Part shown: one piece after another, positions 16,855-25,481 of the stretch
Position numbering within the stretch: the first letter of the stretch is position 1
How the letters are laid out: each line of letters starts with the position of its first letter
Assembly: GCA_041650055.1 (NCBI GenBank)
Contig: JBAZLV010000012.1
Span: 1-54,814 of the forward strand
Source of the DNA: JBAZLV01 sp041650055
Lineage (GTDB): Bacteria > Nitrospirota > UBA9217
Direction: 5' to 3'
DNA: 54,814 bases
Notes under the pieces: generated by a model
Told to the model about the DNA's origin: nothing
The model's input: the letters and a program-made list of their open reading frames with translations, nothing else
Databases searched by the model: none
Translations under genes and position numbers: made by a program

Positions 16855-17684
16855 CGGAAAAACAAAAGACCGGCAAACACCATGTTCGGACCATCGCGGT
16901 GACAAGTGGAAAAGGCGGCGTCGGAAAGACTAACGTTGTTGCGAACCTTGCCATAGCGCTAACCGCCCAGGGGAAAAAGGTCATGATTCTGGATGCGGAT
17001 CTCGGCTTGAGCAATATTGATGTGCTGCTGCACCTGGCGCCTCATTACAACATCCAGCATGTTTTGAGCGGAGAACTGACGCTGCGTGACGTGCTGGTTG
17101 AGGGACCGCATGGAATCCGGATTCTTCCGGCAAGTTCCGGGATGCAGGAACTGACGACGCTGGACGAATTTCAGCGGCTCAAAATTATGGAAGAATTTGA
17201 CGCGTATGATGAGGATATTGACGTTGTGCTGATTGATACGGCAGCGGGTATTTCCGAGAACGTTGCATTTTTCTGCATTGCGGCGCAGGAGATCGTCATT
17301 GTTACATCGCCTGAGCCGACCGCTATTACGGATGCATACGCATTAATCAAGGTTTTGAGCACCCGCTACCATGAGAAAGAATTCCGGGTGCTTGTGAACT
17401 GCGCAAAAAATATGGAGGAAGGCAGGGAAGTGTTTCGGAGACTGTCGCGTGCCACCGAAAAATTTCTGAATATTTCTCTCGATTATCTGGGTCATCTTCC
17501 GTTTGATGAAGGGATTCCGAAGGCCGTGCGTGTACAAACGGCCTTCATCGATCTGTATCCTAATAATCTCGCGTCCCGTCACATTCGGGAGATCGCGACG
17601 AAGTTTCTGGAGCACAATGTCCGGGTCAAGGGCACGCTCCAGTTCTTTATCGGGAATCTTCTGTCCGTGCCGGCGCGTTCCTGA
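16848..17684 (+). CDS. flhG: flagellar number regulator FlhG (FleN), MinD-like ATPase
   Basis: The protein has 278 residues from the ATG at 16848 (AAAGGAG eight bases upstream; a GTG at 16839 overlaps the ribosome site). The deviant Walker A reads SGKGGVGKTN, followed by ILDADLGLSNIDVLL and VLIDTAAGISENVAFF. A DQAGQLR-type N-terminal FlhF-activating peptide is not evident. FlhG stimulates FlhF GTPase activity and limits flagellar number. It lies between flhF and fliA, as in many polar-flagellate bacteria. Confidence 0.94.
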   Translation: MLTEKQKTGKHHVRTIAVTSGKGGVGKTNVVANLAIALTAQGKKVMILDADLGLSNIDVLLHLAPHYNIQHVLSGELTLRDVLVEGPHGIRILPASSGMQELTTLDEFQRLKIMEEFDAYDEDIDVVLIDTAAGISENVAFFCIAAQEIVIVTSPEPTAITDAYALIKVLSTRYHEKEFRVLVNCAKNMEEGREVFRRLSRATEKFLNISLDYLGHLPFDEGIPKAVRVQTAFIDLYPNNLASRHIREIATKFLEHNVRVKGTLQFFIGNLLSVPARS

Positions 17685-17694
17685 GGGTAACCAC

Positions 17695-18447
17695 ATGAGC
17701 GGATACAAGACAGAAATAACTGAACCGGAAAAAGAACAGATCATCAAGGATTTTTTGCCGTTTATCAAATACACGGCATACCGGCTGGGAAAGCGGCTGC
17801 CGCCGCAACTCACGGTAAACGACCTGATCAGCAGCGGCGTGGTTGGCCTTCTCGACTCGCTGCAGCGATATGAGACCGGGCGAGTCAAACTCAGCACGTT
17901 CGTCGAACACCGGATCCGCGGAGCCATGCTCGATGAACTCCGCTCCCAGGACTGGGTCCCTCGATCGGTAAAAAGTAAAATCAACGCAATTAAAAAAGCG
18001 CACCAGAAACTGGAACAGGAGCTCGGGAGGCTGCCGCTTGACGAGGAAATAGCGGCATCCGTATCCATCACCCTGGATGAATATTACAAAATCATGCAGG
18101 ATGCCCATGCCGCAATCACGCTCAGTCTGGAGGACTTCGGAAGCTCGATCTATGATGAGCATGACCTGCACGCCATGGAACGCATCGCCGATCCTTCAGC
18201 GAGAACTCCGTTCGAGATTTTAGAGGACACGGCGCTCAAGGAGTCCCTTGCCCGGCATATCGGCAGCCTGCCGGAAAAAGAAAAGATCGTGCTTTCCTTA
18301 TATTACTGGGATGAACTGACCATGAAGGAAATCGGAAAGGTGATGAAATTGAGCGAAGGACGGGTTTGCCAGCTCCATAACCAGGCGCTCGTCAGGCTGA
18401 AGGCAAAGCTCGCTTCTGCTCCCTCGCCCGTTAAAGAACTCGCATAA
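17695..18447 (+). CDS. fliA: flagellar sigma factor FliA (sigma28)
   Basis: The protein has 250 residues from the ATG at 17695 (GAGGG upstream, ten bases after the flhG stop). It has sigma region 2 (FIKYTAYRLGKRLPPQLTVN, DLISSGVVGLLDSLQRYE, LSTFVEHRIRGAMLDELRSQ), region 3 and a region 4 helix-turn-helix ending MKEIGKVMKLSEGRVCQLHN. FliA directs late flagellar and chemotaxis transcription. Four sequences with FliA-type promoter elements occur in this window, one of them at the 3' end of fliA itself. Confidence 0.97.
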   Translation: MSGYKTEITEPEKEQIIKDFLPFIKYTAYRLGKRLPPQLTVNDLISSGVVGLLDSLQRYETGRVKLSTFVEHRIRGAMLDELRSQDWVPRSVKSKINAIKKAHQKLEQELGRLPLDEEIAASVSITLDEYYKIMQDAHAAITLSLEDFGSSIYDEHDLHAMERIADPSARTPFEILEDTALKESLARHIGSLPEKEKIVLSLYYWDELTMKEIGKVMKLSEGRVCQLHNQALVRLKAKLASAPSPVKELA

Positions 18448-18458
18448 CAAGCCGATAA
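18432..18458 (+). promoter_or_regulatory. sigma28 (FliA)-type promoter for the chemotaxis operon
   Basis: TAAAGAAC, 11 bases, GCCGATAA. The -10 is a perfect FliA match, the spacing is exact and the first five -35 bases are perfect. It overlaps the last codons of fliA and would start transcription near 18465, thirteen bases before the HEAT-repeat gene. This would make the HEAT-cheR-cheY-cheA block FliA-dependent. Confidence 0.75.
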
Positions 18459-18477
18459 GATACAGCGGAGGACACCC

Positions 18478-19713
18478 ATGATAGAAGGAGAACGTCTCTC
18501 TCAGCTGTTATCTGACCTTTCCCATCCGGATTCCACGCATCGACGTGCAGCCGCTGAAGCACTGGCCGACGGCGATGAACGAGTGCTGTATTCCCTGATC
18601 AAGGCACTGCGGGATGAGAACCCCGGGGTTCAGGACGCGGCCATGCGCGCCCTGATCGCAATTGGAGGCGAAACAACCGCTTACATGGTTCTTCCGCTGC
18701 TTCGCGAAGGCCCGCTTCTCAGAAACACAACGCTTGTTATTCTCAAGGAAATCGGTTCTCCGGTTTCTCCCCTTCTCCGCCTTTTGTTTGCCGACAAAGA
18801 TGACGATATCAGAAAATTTGCGGTCGATCTTGCCGGAGACATCAAGACCTGCGATTATCCTGAAGAGATCGTGAAGCTTCTCCAGATTGATCCGAATGTG
18901 AATGTGCGGGCGGCAGCGGCAAAGGCACTTGCCCTCCTGAATTGCCGGAATGCGGTTCCCGCACTTATTGCCGCTCTCCGGGATGAGGAATGGGTCTGTT
19001 TTTCTGCACTCGATGCGCTTGGTCAATTTGGTGACGAACTGTCTCTTGAACCCGTACATGCTCTGTTAGGCAACGCCGCTACGGTTATCCGCTATGCGGC
19101 CATTGAAACACTCGGGAAAATAGGATCCGTCCGGGCAAGCCGTATTTTATTCGATTATCTTCCCAAGGCCGATCCAACCGAAAAAAATGCGGTCATTAAA
19201 AGTCTTGTCCAGATCGGTCTTACTCCTTCCATGATTTCAATCAGAGAAGAACTTCTCAACATGCTGCAGAACGGGGAATGGGAAGAACGTATCATCGCTA
19301 TCCGGGGACTTGCGGAACTACAGGAAAAGCAGGCAATTCCCAAAATTATCGACATTGCAGGACAGCTCGACTCCTCAGACCCTCAGGACGAGGAACGGTT
19401 GCACGCGGTCAAGGAAGCCCTGATGGATTTCGGCTGTGTTCCTGCATTCCTGGAAGTGCTTGACAGTTTATCCATCAAATATCGCGGAAAAGTCATTGCT
19501 CTTGAAATTCTGAAGGACTTGAACTACACGGATGCATTACCGCACATTATCCCGCTGCTTGGAGTGGTTAGTACGCATGTGGTTCTGGCGGCTGTTGATG
19601 CAATCATGGAGTTGAATGAGCAGGAAGCGCCGCAGATTCTTTCGAGTCTGCGCCAGCATGATGATTCCATGGTTCGGGAGCGAGTGAACTGGCTGCTGGA
19701 GGGTGTCTCATGA
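18478..19713 (+). CDS. HEAT-repeat protein
   Basis: The protein has 411 residues and consists almost entirely of HEAT-like helical pairs of about 31 residues (for example HRRAAAEALADGDERVLYSL, VRAAAAKALALLNCRNAVPA and VIRYAAIETLGKIGSVRASR). There is no signal peptide or membrane segment, so it should be cytoplasmic. A GGAGG site lies before the ATG. It is the first gene after a FliA-type promoter and overlaps cheR by four bases. HEAT repeats form protein-binding scaffolds. The position suggests a partner in the chemosensory array or methylation system; no catalytic motif is seen and no known che family was recognised. Confidence 0.85.
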   Translation: MIEGERLSQLLSDLSHPDSTHRRAAAEALADGDERVLYSLIKALRDENPGVQDAAMRALIAIGGETTAYMVLPLLREGPLLRNTTLVILKEIGSPVSPLLRLLFADKDDDIRKFAVDLAGDIKTCDYPEEIVKLLQIDPNVNVRAAAAKALALLNCRNAVPALIAALRDEEWVCFSALDALGQFGDELSLEPVHALLGNAATVIRYAAIETLGKIGSVRASRILFDYLPKADPTEKNAVIKSLVQIGLTPSMISIREELLNMLQNGEWEERIIAIRGLAELQEKQAIPKIIDIAGQLDSSDPQDEERLHAVKEALMDFGCVPAFLEVLDSLSIKYRGKVIALEILKDLNYTDALPHIIPLLGVVSTHVVLAAVDAIMELNEQEAPQILSSLRQHDDSMVRERVNWLLEGVS

Positions 19714-20525
19714 CTATGCTGTTACAGGATACAACCTTCAAGCAACTCCGGGATTTTATTTACGAAAAGAGCGGCATTTTTATCCCGGAAACCAAAAAGT
19801 ACCTGCTTGAGAAAAAACTGCTGACACGGCTGGAACAAAGAAATCTTCATTCGTTTGAAGAGTATCTTCCCTATGTCCGCTCAGGTTCAAACGGCGATGA
19901 ACTCGGGAAACTGTTTGATGCCGTGACCGTGAATGAAACCTTTTTCTTTCGGGAGCCCCAGCAGCTAGAGGTGTTTATTGAATCGCTGACCAAGCGGATT
20001 ATCGAAAAGCGAAGCTCATCCGAACTCAAGCTGTGGTCTGCTGCAAGCTCGACCGGAGAAGAACCCTATACTCTTGCAATGATGCTGCTGGAAAAAAAAC
20101 TCTTTACGAAAATGGAGATTATGGGCTCGGACATCAGCGGAGAAGTGGTTGAAGCGGCAAAAAAAGGAATCTACGGTTCGTATTCCATGCGAAACGTGCC
20201 CGAGGTATATGTGCAGAAGTATTTCACAAAAAACGGATTGGGATACGAACTCAGTCCCATCGTTAAAAATATCGTACGTTTCACGGTGATCAATCTGATG
20301 GATGAAAAAAAAATCAGGGCCCTTCCCAGCATGGACATTATCTTTTGCAGAAATGTGCTCATTTACTTTGACGAGAAGGCCAAGCAGAAGGTGGTTTCCC
20401 TGCTGTACGACACACTCCGACCAGGAGGATTTCTCATCATTGGGTCAGCGGAAAGCCTGCACAATATTACGCGTGCGTTTCGACCGGTACTGTTCGACAA
20501 GGTCGTTGCTTATGAGAGGGTCTAG
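19710..20525 (+). CDS. cheR: chemoreceptor methyltransferase CheR
   Basis: The protein has 271 residues. An N-terminal helical domain (about 1-80) is followed by the S-adenosylmethionine-binding domain: VTVNETFFFREP, LKLWSAASSTGEEPYTLAMM (SAM loop), MDIIFCRNVLIYFDEKAKQK and LRPGGFLIIGSAESL. It methylates receptor glutamates, opposing CheB. It is the only cheR in the window, so it probably serves all five full-length receptors. ATGA overlap with the HEAT gene. Confidence 0.95.
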   Translation: MTMLLQDTTFKQLRDFIYEKSGIFIPETKKYLLEKKLLTRLEQRNLHSFEEYLPYVRSGSNGDELGKLFDAVTVNETFFFREPQQLEVFIESLTKRIIEKRSSSELKLWSAASSTGEEPYTLAMMLLEKKLFTKMEIMGSDISGEVVEAAKKGIYGSYSMRNVPEVYVQKYFTKNGLGYELSPIVKNIVRFTVINLMDEKKIRALPSMDIIFCRNVLIYFDEKAKQKVVSLLYDTLRPGGFLIIGSAESLHNITRAFRPVLFDKVVAYERV

Positions 20526-20527
20526 CG

Positions 20528-20920
20528 ATGAAAATACTCATTGTTGATGATTGTCAGACGACGAGGCGACTCCTGGGACTCTATCTCCGGTCAAAGGGAT
20601 TTGATATCGCGCAGGCGGAAAATGGTCTGGACGCCCTTGAAAAACTCGGCAGTGAAAACGTGAATCTTATTATTTCCGATTTGAACATGCCGTATATGGA
20701 TGGAATAGAATTTGTAAAAGCGGTGCGAGCGGATCAACGCCAGGCGCATCTTCCGGTTCTCATGGTGACTACGGAAACGGATATCGAAGAGCGAGAGCGC
20801 GCGATCAGCGCAGGGGTGAACGGGTATCTTACAAAACCCGTTTCTGCGGAAGTCGTCATGCAGAACATCCGGCTCATCCTCAAGAATATGTTCCGGGAAG
20901 GAGGGAAGGCTCATGCCTGA
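20528..20920 (+). CDS. single-domain response regulator (CheY-like)
   Basis: The protein has 130 residues and is a complete receiver domain: acidic pair in LIVDDCQTTRR, phospho-site aspartate in LIISDLNMPYMDG, VLMVTTETD with the switch Thr, and the lysine in YLTKPVS. It overlaps the next cheY by eight bases. It lacks the WNMPNMDG and GFVKPF-like features of its neighbour, so it may be a phosphate sink or have another output. Confidence 0.9.
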   Translation: MKILIVDDCQTTRRLLGLYLRSKGFDIAQAENGLDALEKLGSENVNLIISDLNMPYMDGIEFVKAVRADQRQAHLPVLMVTTETDIEERERAISAGVNGYLTKPVSAEVVMQNIRLILKNMFREGGKAHA

Positions 20921-21302
20921 CCATAAAATGAAAATTCTCGTCGTCGATGATTTCTCGACCATGAGACGGATCATTAAAAACGTCCTCAAACAGCTGGGAT
21001 TTGAAAATATCGATGAAGCGGAGGACGGGGCACAGGCCCTGACCAAGCTGAAGACCGGCAATTTCGGATTTATGGTGTCCGACTGGAATATGCCGAACAT
21101 GGACGGGATTGAGTTGCTTAAAGCGGTCCGTTCCGATCCTGCACTCAAGGATTTGCCGATCCTTATGGTTACGGCGGAAGCGGAAAAAGAAAAGGTGGTT
21201 ACTGCAATCCAGGCAGGGGTAAACAATTACATTGTGAAACCGTTTACTCCGGAAGTTTTCATGGAAAAAATGGAAAAAATTTTTGAAAAGCTCAAACAAT
21301 AA
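20913..21302 (+). CDS. cheY: chemotaxis response regulator CheY
   Basis: The protein has 129 residues and is strikingly close to enterobacterial CheY: KILVVDDFSTMRRIIKNVLK, FMVSDWNMPNMDGIELLKAV, LMVTAEAEKEKVV and NYIVKPFTPEVF. The surface that CheZ and FliM recognise in E. coli CheY appears conserved, which fits the CheZ domain encoded two genes downstream and the FliM N-terminal peptide at 9338. This is the likely motor-binding CheY. Confidence 0.95.
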   Translation: MPDHKMKILVVDDFSTMRRIIKNVLKQLGFENIDEAEDGAQALTKLKTGNFGFMVSDWNMPNMDGIELLKAVRSDPALKDLPILMVTAEAEKEKVVTAIQAGVNNYIVKPFTPEVFMEKMEKIFEKLKQ

Positions 21303-21357
21303 AACTGTATTTCCAAGGAGTTGTAGCCCTGTGAACCTTTCGTAAGCGGAGAATGCC

Positions 21358-23100
21358 ATGCCTGATGAAATGGAAGAAATCATAACGGAGTTTATCGCTG
21401 AATCCGAGGAGACCCTTGATCAGATCGACCCGCTTTTTGTTGAGCTTGAGGCAAAGGGGTCAGACCAGGAGATACTGAACAAGCTATTCCGGAGTGTTCA
21501 TACCATTAAGGGCGCGGCCGGTTTTCTCGGATTCCAGTCCATTGTGGACGTGTCACATAACACGGAAAATATCATGAAGAAATTGCGCGATGGGGAGGCA
21601 ACGATTTCCCGGCCTCTTATTGATATTATTTTAAAGAGCATCGACATGCTGCGGGTTCTGCTGCGACACATCAGGGACAAGGACGGAGTCCAGGAAGATA
21701 TCTCCTCCCTGGTCCAGGAGCTTGCCAGGGCCCTGACGCTGCCGCAGTCTCCTCCTGCTGTGCATCAGGAAAAACAGCCAACGCCTGTTCCGGAGACGAG
21801 AGAAGAGCCGCAGAAAAAAGAAGAAGAATGTCATGAGCATGAAGAAACCGGAATACCCTCGGTGGAAGCCGCAGCCGAGCATCCCGAACATGTGGATCAT
21901 AAAGACACGCATCAGACGCTCCGGGTGGAGGTCGGGAAGATTGACAAGGTTATGGACCTGACCGGCGAAGTGGTGCTCGTTCGAAACCGGCTTCTGAACA
22001 TCATGAACCGGCTGGAACAGAAATACTCGGATGATACGGAAGTCGAAAATCTGAATGAAACAGTGTCATTCCTCGATCTCATCACCTCGGACATGCAGCT
22101 TGGCGTGATGCGTATGCGGATGCAGCCTATTCAGAAAGTGTTCAGCAAGTTCCCGCGGCTGGTGCGTGATATTGCCGGTACCCTTGGAAAACAGGTGGAT
22201 CTTAAGGTGTATGGAGAAGATACGGAAGTTGACCGCTCGGTTATTGAACACATTGGCGATCCCATGGTGCATATCATCAGGAACGCAATCGACCACGGGC
22301 TGGAAACACCGGAAGAACGGCTCGCAAAAGGGAAATCCGAGAACGGCACGATCACCATTCGCGCTTCACAGAAAGGGAATCAGATTGTCATTGAAGTCTC
22401 AGATGACGGCAAGGGAATCAACGTTGAAAAAATCAAAAAGAAAGCGATCGAAAAATCGATTATCACCGCGGACGAAGCGTCCCGCATGCCGGAGGAATCC
22501 GCAATTAATCTTATTTTTCTCCCCGGTTTCTCAACGTCGGATATCGCAACCGAACTCTCTGGTCGCGGCGTGGGCATGGATGTTGTAAAAACCAACATCT
22601 CGAAATTAAACGGAGCCGTTGAAATAACCAGCAAAAAAGATGCGGGATCATCGTTCACGATCAGGCTTCCCCTTACCGTGGCGATCATTCAGACCCTTAT
22701 GGTTCGCGCTGGCAACTCACGCTACGCAATCCCGCTTGCTCCGGTCGAGGAAACGCTGATGGTTTCAAAATCGGATATTAACGAAGTCGCGGGTGTCGAG
22801 GCGCTCACCGTCCGGGGAAAAATTTATCATCTGTTTGACCTTGCCGGAGTTCTCGGGGACATTCGGGAACCCGGCACGTTGCATAAATATGCCGTTGTTG
22901 TTTCCGTTGGTGAAGCACGGTTCTGTATCGGCGTCGATGAGCTGCTCGGTCAGGAGGAAGTGGTTATTAAATCCATGGACGGAATGAATGCGCGCTCGGC
23001 GCATATTTTAGGGGCGACCATAACCGGAGACGGGAAAGTGGTGTTTATCCTTGACCTTGCCTCTCTTTCGAAAAGCATCACCAGTACCGCAGCGGTATAA
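21358..23100 (+). CDS. cheA: chemotaxis histidine kinase CheA (first system)
   Basis: The protein has 580 residues. The Hpt domain carries the phospho-accepting H48 in SVHTIKGAAGFLGF. A Pro/Glu/His-rich linker (about 125-180) stands where the CheY-binding P2 domain usually lies, so P2 appears absent. Then come the dimerisation domain (LRVEVGKIDKVMDLTGEVVL), the ATP-binding domain (N-box HIIRNAIDHGLE, DDGKGI, GRGVGMDVVKTNI) and a C-terminal CheW-like domain. It phosphorylates CheY and CheB. It is followed after eleven bases by the CheW-CheZ gene. Confidence 0.96.
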   Translation: MPDEMEEIITEFIAESEETLDQIDPLFVELEAKGSDQEILNKLFRSVHTIKGAAGFLGFQSIVDVSHNTENIMKKLRDGEATISRPLIDIILKSIDMLRVLLRHIRDKDGVQEDISSLVQELARALTLPQSPPAVHQEKQPTPVPETREEPQKKEEECHEHEETGIPSVEAAAEHPEHVDHKDTHQTLRVEVGKIDKVMDLTGEVVLVRNRLLNIMNRLEQKYSDDTEVENLNETVSFLDLITSDMQLGVMRMRMQPIQKVFSKFPRLVRDIAGTLGKQVDLKVYGEDTEVDRSVIEHIGDPMVHIIRNAIDHGLETPEERLAKGKSENGTITIRASQKGNQIVIEVSDDGKGINVEKIKKKAIEKSIITADEASRMPEESAINLIFLPGFSTSDIATELSGRGVGMDVVKTNISKLNGAVEITSKKDAGSSFTIRLPLTVAIIQTLMVRAGNSRYAIPLAPVEETLMVSKSDINEVAGVEALTVRGKIYHLFDLAGVLGDIREPGTLHKYAVVVSVGEARFCIGVDELLGQEEVVIKSMDGMNARSAHILGATITGDGKVVFILDLASLSKSITSTAAV

Positions 23101-23111
23101 GGAGGTTCCAG

Positions 23112-24317
23112 GTGCTACAATACATCGGTTTTCGTCTCCATACCGGGGAATATGCAATTCCCATCATCAAGGTTCGGGAGATCATCAATCTTCCCGCGGT
23201 CACAACGCTGCCGCAGGCGCCTCCCTATCTGCGTGGCGTCACGAACCTGCGCGGAAGCGTAATTCCGCTCGTGAATCTCCGCACGATCATCCATCTGCCC
23301 GATGACGGAAACGGCGGGACCAAGGTTATCGTGATCGCATGCGGCAGACTTACCTTTGGAATCATGGTAGACGGTATTACCGGCGTCCTAAGCCTTGCAG
23401 AAGATTCCATTGAGTCGCCCGAAAGCCTTTCTCATGGACACTCCCAGGAAATTACAGGTGTTGCCAAACTGGATGGCCGCCTGATTGTCCTGCTGGATAC
23501 CAGCAGACTTATTCCGCTTGCCGACCGAAGCTTGTTAGAGGAGGTTGCAGCTGAAGTGCAGAATACCGCCCAGGAAGGAACCATAGAAGTGACCCGAATC
23601 GTCCAGACTATGGCGGGAGACATGCGGATCAAGGAACTGCGCGATGCAGAAGAATTTTTTGAAAAGAACAAGGGCATTAACGCGGGCGATCCGCGAAAAG
23701 AAATTCTCGATGACTTAATGACGTTCTTGAGTGCAGTCACGAATCATGAGTATGAAAAAGCCGATGAAATTATTCAGCAGGTGATTAAAAAAGGACAGGG
23801 GACCCTGTTCCAGGAAGTGGGAAAGATTACTCGAAAATTGCACGATACCATTAAGAGCTTCAAAGAAGCGATTGATCCACGGCTCAAGGGCATGGCACAC
23901 GCTGATATCCCGAGCGCCGTAGACAAGCTTCAGTATGTGATTGAAAAAACCGAAGAAGCAGCAAATAAAACCATGGGTTTCGTTGAAAAACATCTGCTGG
24001 AGATGGACAATCTTGCCGCCCATATTCGTGGAATCAAAGGAAAGGGAAACGAAAAAACTGTTGCCTATCTTAAAGAGTTCAAGAACAAACTGGAAGATGA
24101 TCTTACAGAAATTATTACGACACAGTCGTTCCAGGATCTTACCGGCCAGACTATAAAAAAAGTTATCACGCTTGTCGGAGACATCGAAGCAGAACTTATC
24201 CGGTTGATCACCGGTTTTGGAGTCAAAGTCGATGCGGGTTCTCCCGCCGAAGAGATTTCTCCGGAAAAGGTATCCCAGGAAGGTGTGGATGATCTCTTGA
24301 AGGAATTCGGTTTTTAG
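23112..24317 (+). CDS. CheW-CheZ fusion protein
   Basis: The protein has 401 residues and starts at a GTG with AAGGAGG upstream. Residues 1-140 are a CheW domain (IGFRLHTGEYAIPIIKVREI, YLRGVTNLRGSVIPLVNLRT). After a linker, residues 190-401 are CheZ: a long helical hairpin and the catalytic motif SFQDLTGQTIKKV with D342 and Q346, equivalent to E. coli CheZ D143 and Q147. It ends in VDDLLKEFGF, matching the CheZ CheY-binding tail. The frame is continuous, with no stop or internal start between the halves. The CheW half should bind CheA/receptor arrays and the CheZ half dephosphorylate CheY-P, so phosphatase activity would be fixed at the array. A separate cheW lies downstream at 30834. Confidence 0.92.
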   Translation: MLQYIGFRLHTGEYAIPIIKVREIINLPAVTTLPQAPPYLRGVTNLRGSVIPLVNLRTIIHLPDDGNGGTKVIVIACGRLTFGIMVDGITGVLSLAEDSIESPESLSHGHSQEITGVAKLDGRLIVLLDTSRLIPLADRSLLEEVAAEVQNTAQEGTIEVTRIVQTMAGDMRIKELRDAEEFFEKNKGINAGDPRKEILDDLMTFLSAVTNHEYEKADEIIQQVIKKGQGTLFQEVGKITRKLHDTIKSFKEAIDPRLKGMAHADIPSAVDKLQYVIEKTEEAANKTMGFVEKHLLEMDNLAAHIRGIKGKGNEKTVAYLKEFKNKLEDDLTEIITTQSFQDLTGQTIKKVITLVGDIEAELIRLITGFGVKVDAGSPAEEISPEKVSQEGVDDLLKEFGF

Positions 24318-24361
24318 AAGTCGAGCAAGGCTGAAGTATTTTGATAAAAAACGGGAGTCAC

Positions 24362-25414
24362 ATGGCGATCAACGTGCTTATAGTCGATGATTCAGCATTC
24401 ATGCGCAATGCACTGACAAACATGCTTTCGGCAGATCCCGAGATCAAGGTGATTGCGGTTGCCCGTGACGGTATTGAGGCTGTCGAAAAGGCGGCAAAAT
24501 TAAAGCCGGATGTCATTACCATGGATGTGGAAATGCCCCGGATGGACGGTATCGAAGCCTTGCAGCTGATCATGGAACAGACGCCAATACCGGTCATCAT
24601 GGTCAGTTCGCTCACGTCCGAAGGCGCTCATGTAACGCTCGAAGCGCTGGATCACGGCGCCGTGGATTTTATTCCAAAAAATCTTTCCGAGCTTTCGATC
24701 AACATTGTCAAGATCAAGGAGATGCTGATCGAAAAGGTAAAACAAATTTCCCGGAGCAGAGTTTCAAAGATACCTCGAAGCCGGACGCTCACGCAGACGT
24801 CCGAGTATATGCCCAAGGTCATTCCGGTCAGGGCTACCGGAGAACGGAGAGTGAGTGTTGTTGCGATTGGAACCTCAACCGGCGGACCGCGCGCAGTGCA
24901 GGAGATCATTCCCAGACTTCCGGGTGACTTCCCGGTTCCGATCGTCATTGTTCAGCATATGCCTCCGAATTTTACCGGCCCCTTTGCCGACCGGTTGAAT
25001 GACATCAGTCAGATAACGGTCAAAGAGGCGCACGAAGGAGCCATCCTGCAGGCGGGTGTTGCGCTGGTGGCGCCGGGCAGAGGCCATATGCGGGTGATCC
25101 GTCCGCGAATCGAAACGATGGTGACGATTTCAGAAAACCGCGAGGAATTCATTTATCGCCCGTCTGTTGATTATCTCATGCATTCGATCGCCGAGTTTTT
25201 CCCGGGCAGGGCGCTGGCGGTCATATTGACAGGCATGGGAAATGACGGACTCAAGGGAATAACGGACGTGAAAAAAAGCGGGGGACGAATCTTTGCGCAG
25301 AACGAGGAGACCTGTGTGGTCTATGGGATGCCTCGAGCGGTCGTTGAGGCAGGCATTGCCGACAAAATTTTACCGATTGAAGAAATGGCGGGCGAGATCA
25401 TTAATGCCGTTTAA
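24362..25414 (+). CDS. cheB: chemotaxis methylesterase CheB
   Basis: The protein has 350 residues from the ATG at 24362 (GGGAG upstream; a TTG at 24341 would add seven unsupported residues). The receiver domain has VLIVDDSAFMRNAL and the phospho-site in ITMDVEMPRMDG. The esterase domain has the catalytic serine in IGTSTGGPRAV, the His in VQHMPPNFTGPFADRL and the Asp in ILTGMGNDGLKG. It removes methyl groups and deamidates receptors when phosphorylated by CheA. Confidence 0.96.
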   Translation: MAINVLIVDDSAFMRNALTNMLSADPEIKVIAVARDGIEAVEKAAKLKPDVITMDVEMPRMDGIEALQLIMEQTPIPVIMVSSLTSEGAHVTLEALDHGAVDFIPKNLSELSINIVKIKEMLIEKVKQISRSRVSKIPRSRTLTQTSEYMPKVIPVRATGERRVSVVAIGTSTGGPRAVQEIIPRLPGDFPVPIVIVQHMPPNFTGPFADRLNDISQITVKEAHEGAILQAGVALVAPGRGHMRVIRPRIETMVTISENREEFIYRPSVDYLMHSIAEFFPGRALAVILTGMGNDGLKGITDVKKSGGRIFAQNEETCVVYGMPRAVVEAGIADKILPIEEMAGEIINAV

Positions 25415-25481
25415 ACTCCAACCCATTTTTTCAGTTTGGAATTCCGAATCAGAGTATGCATCGTGAGAAGGAGTGTATCCT

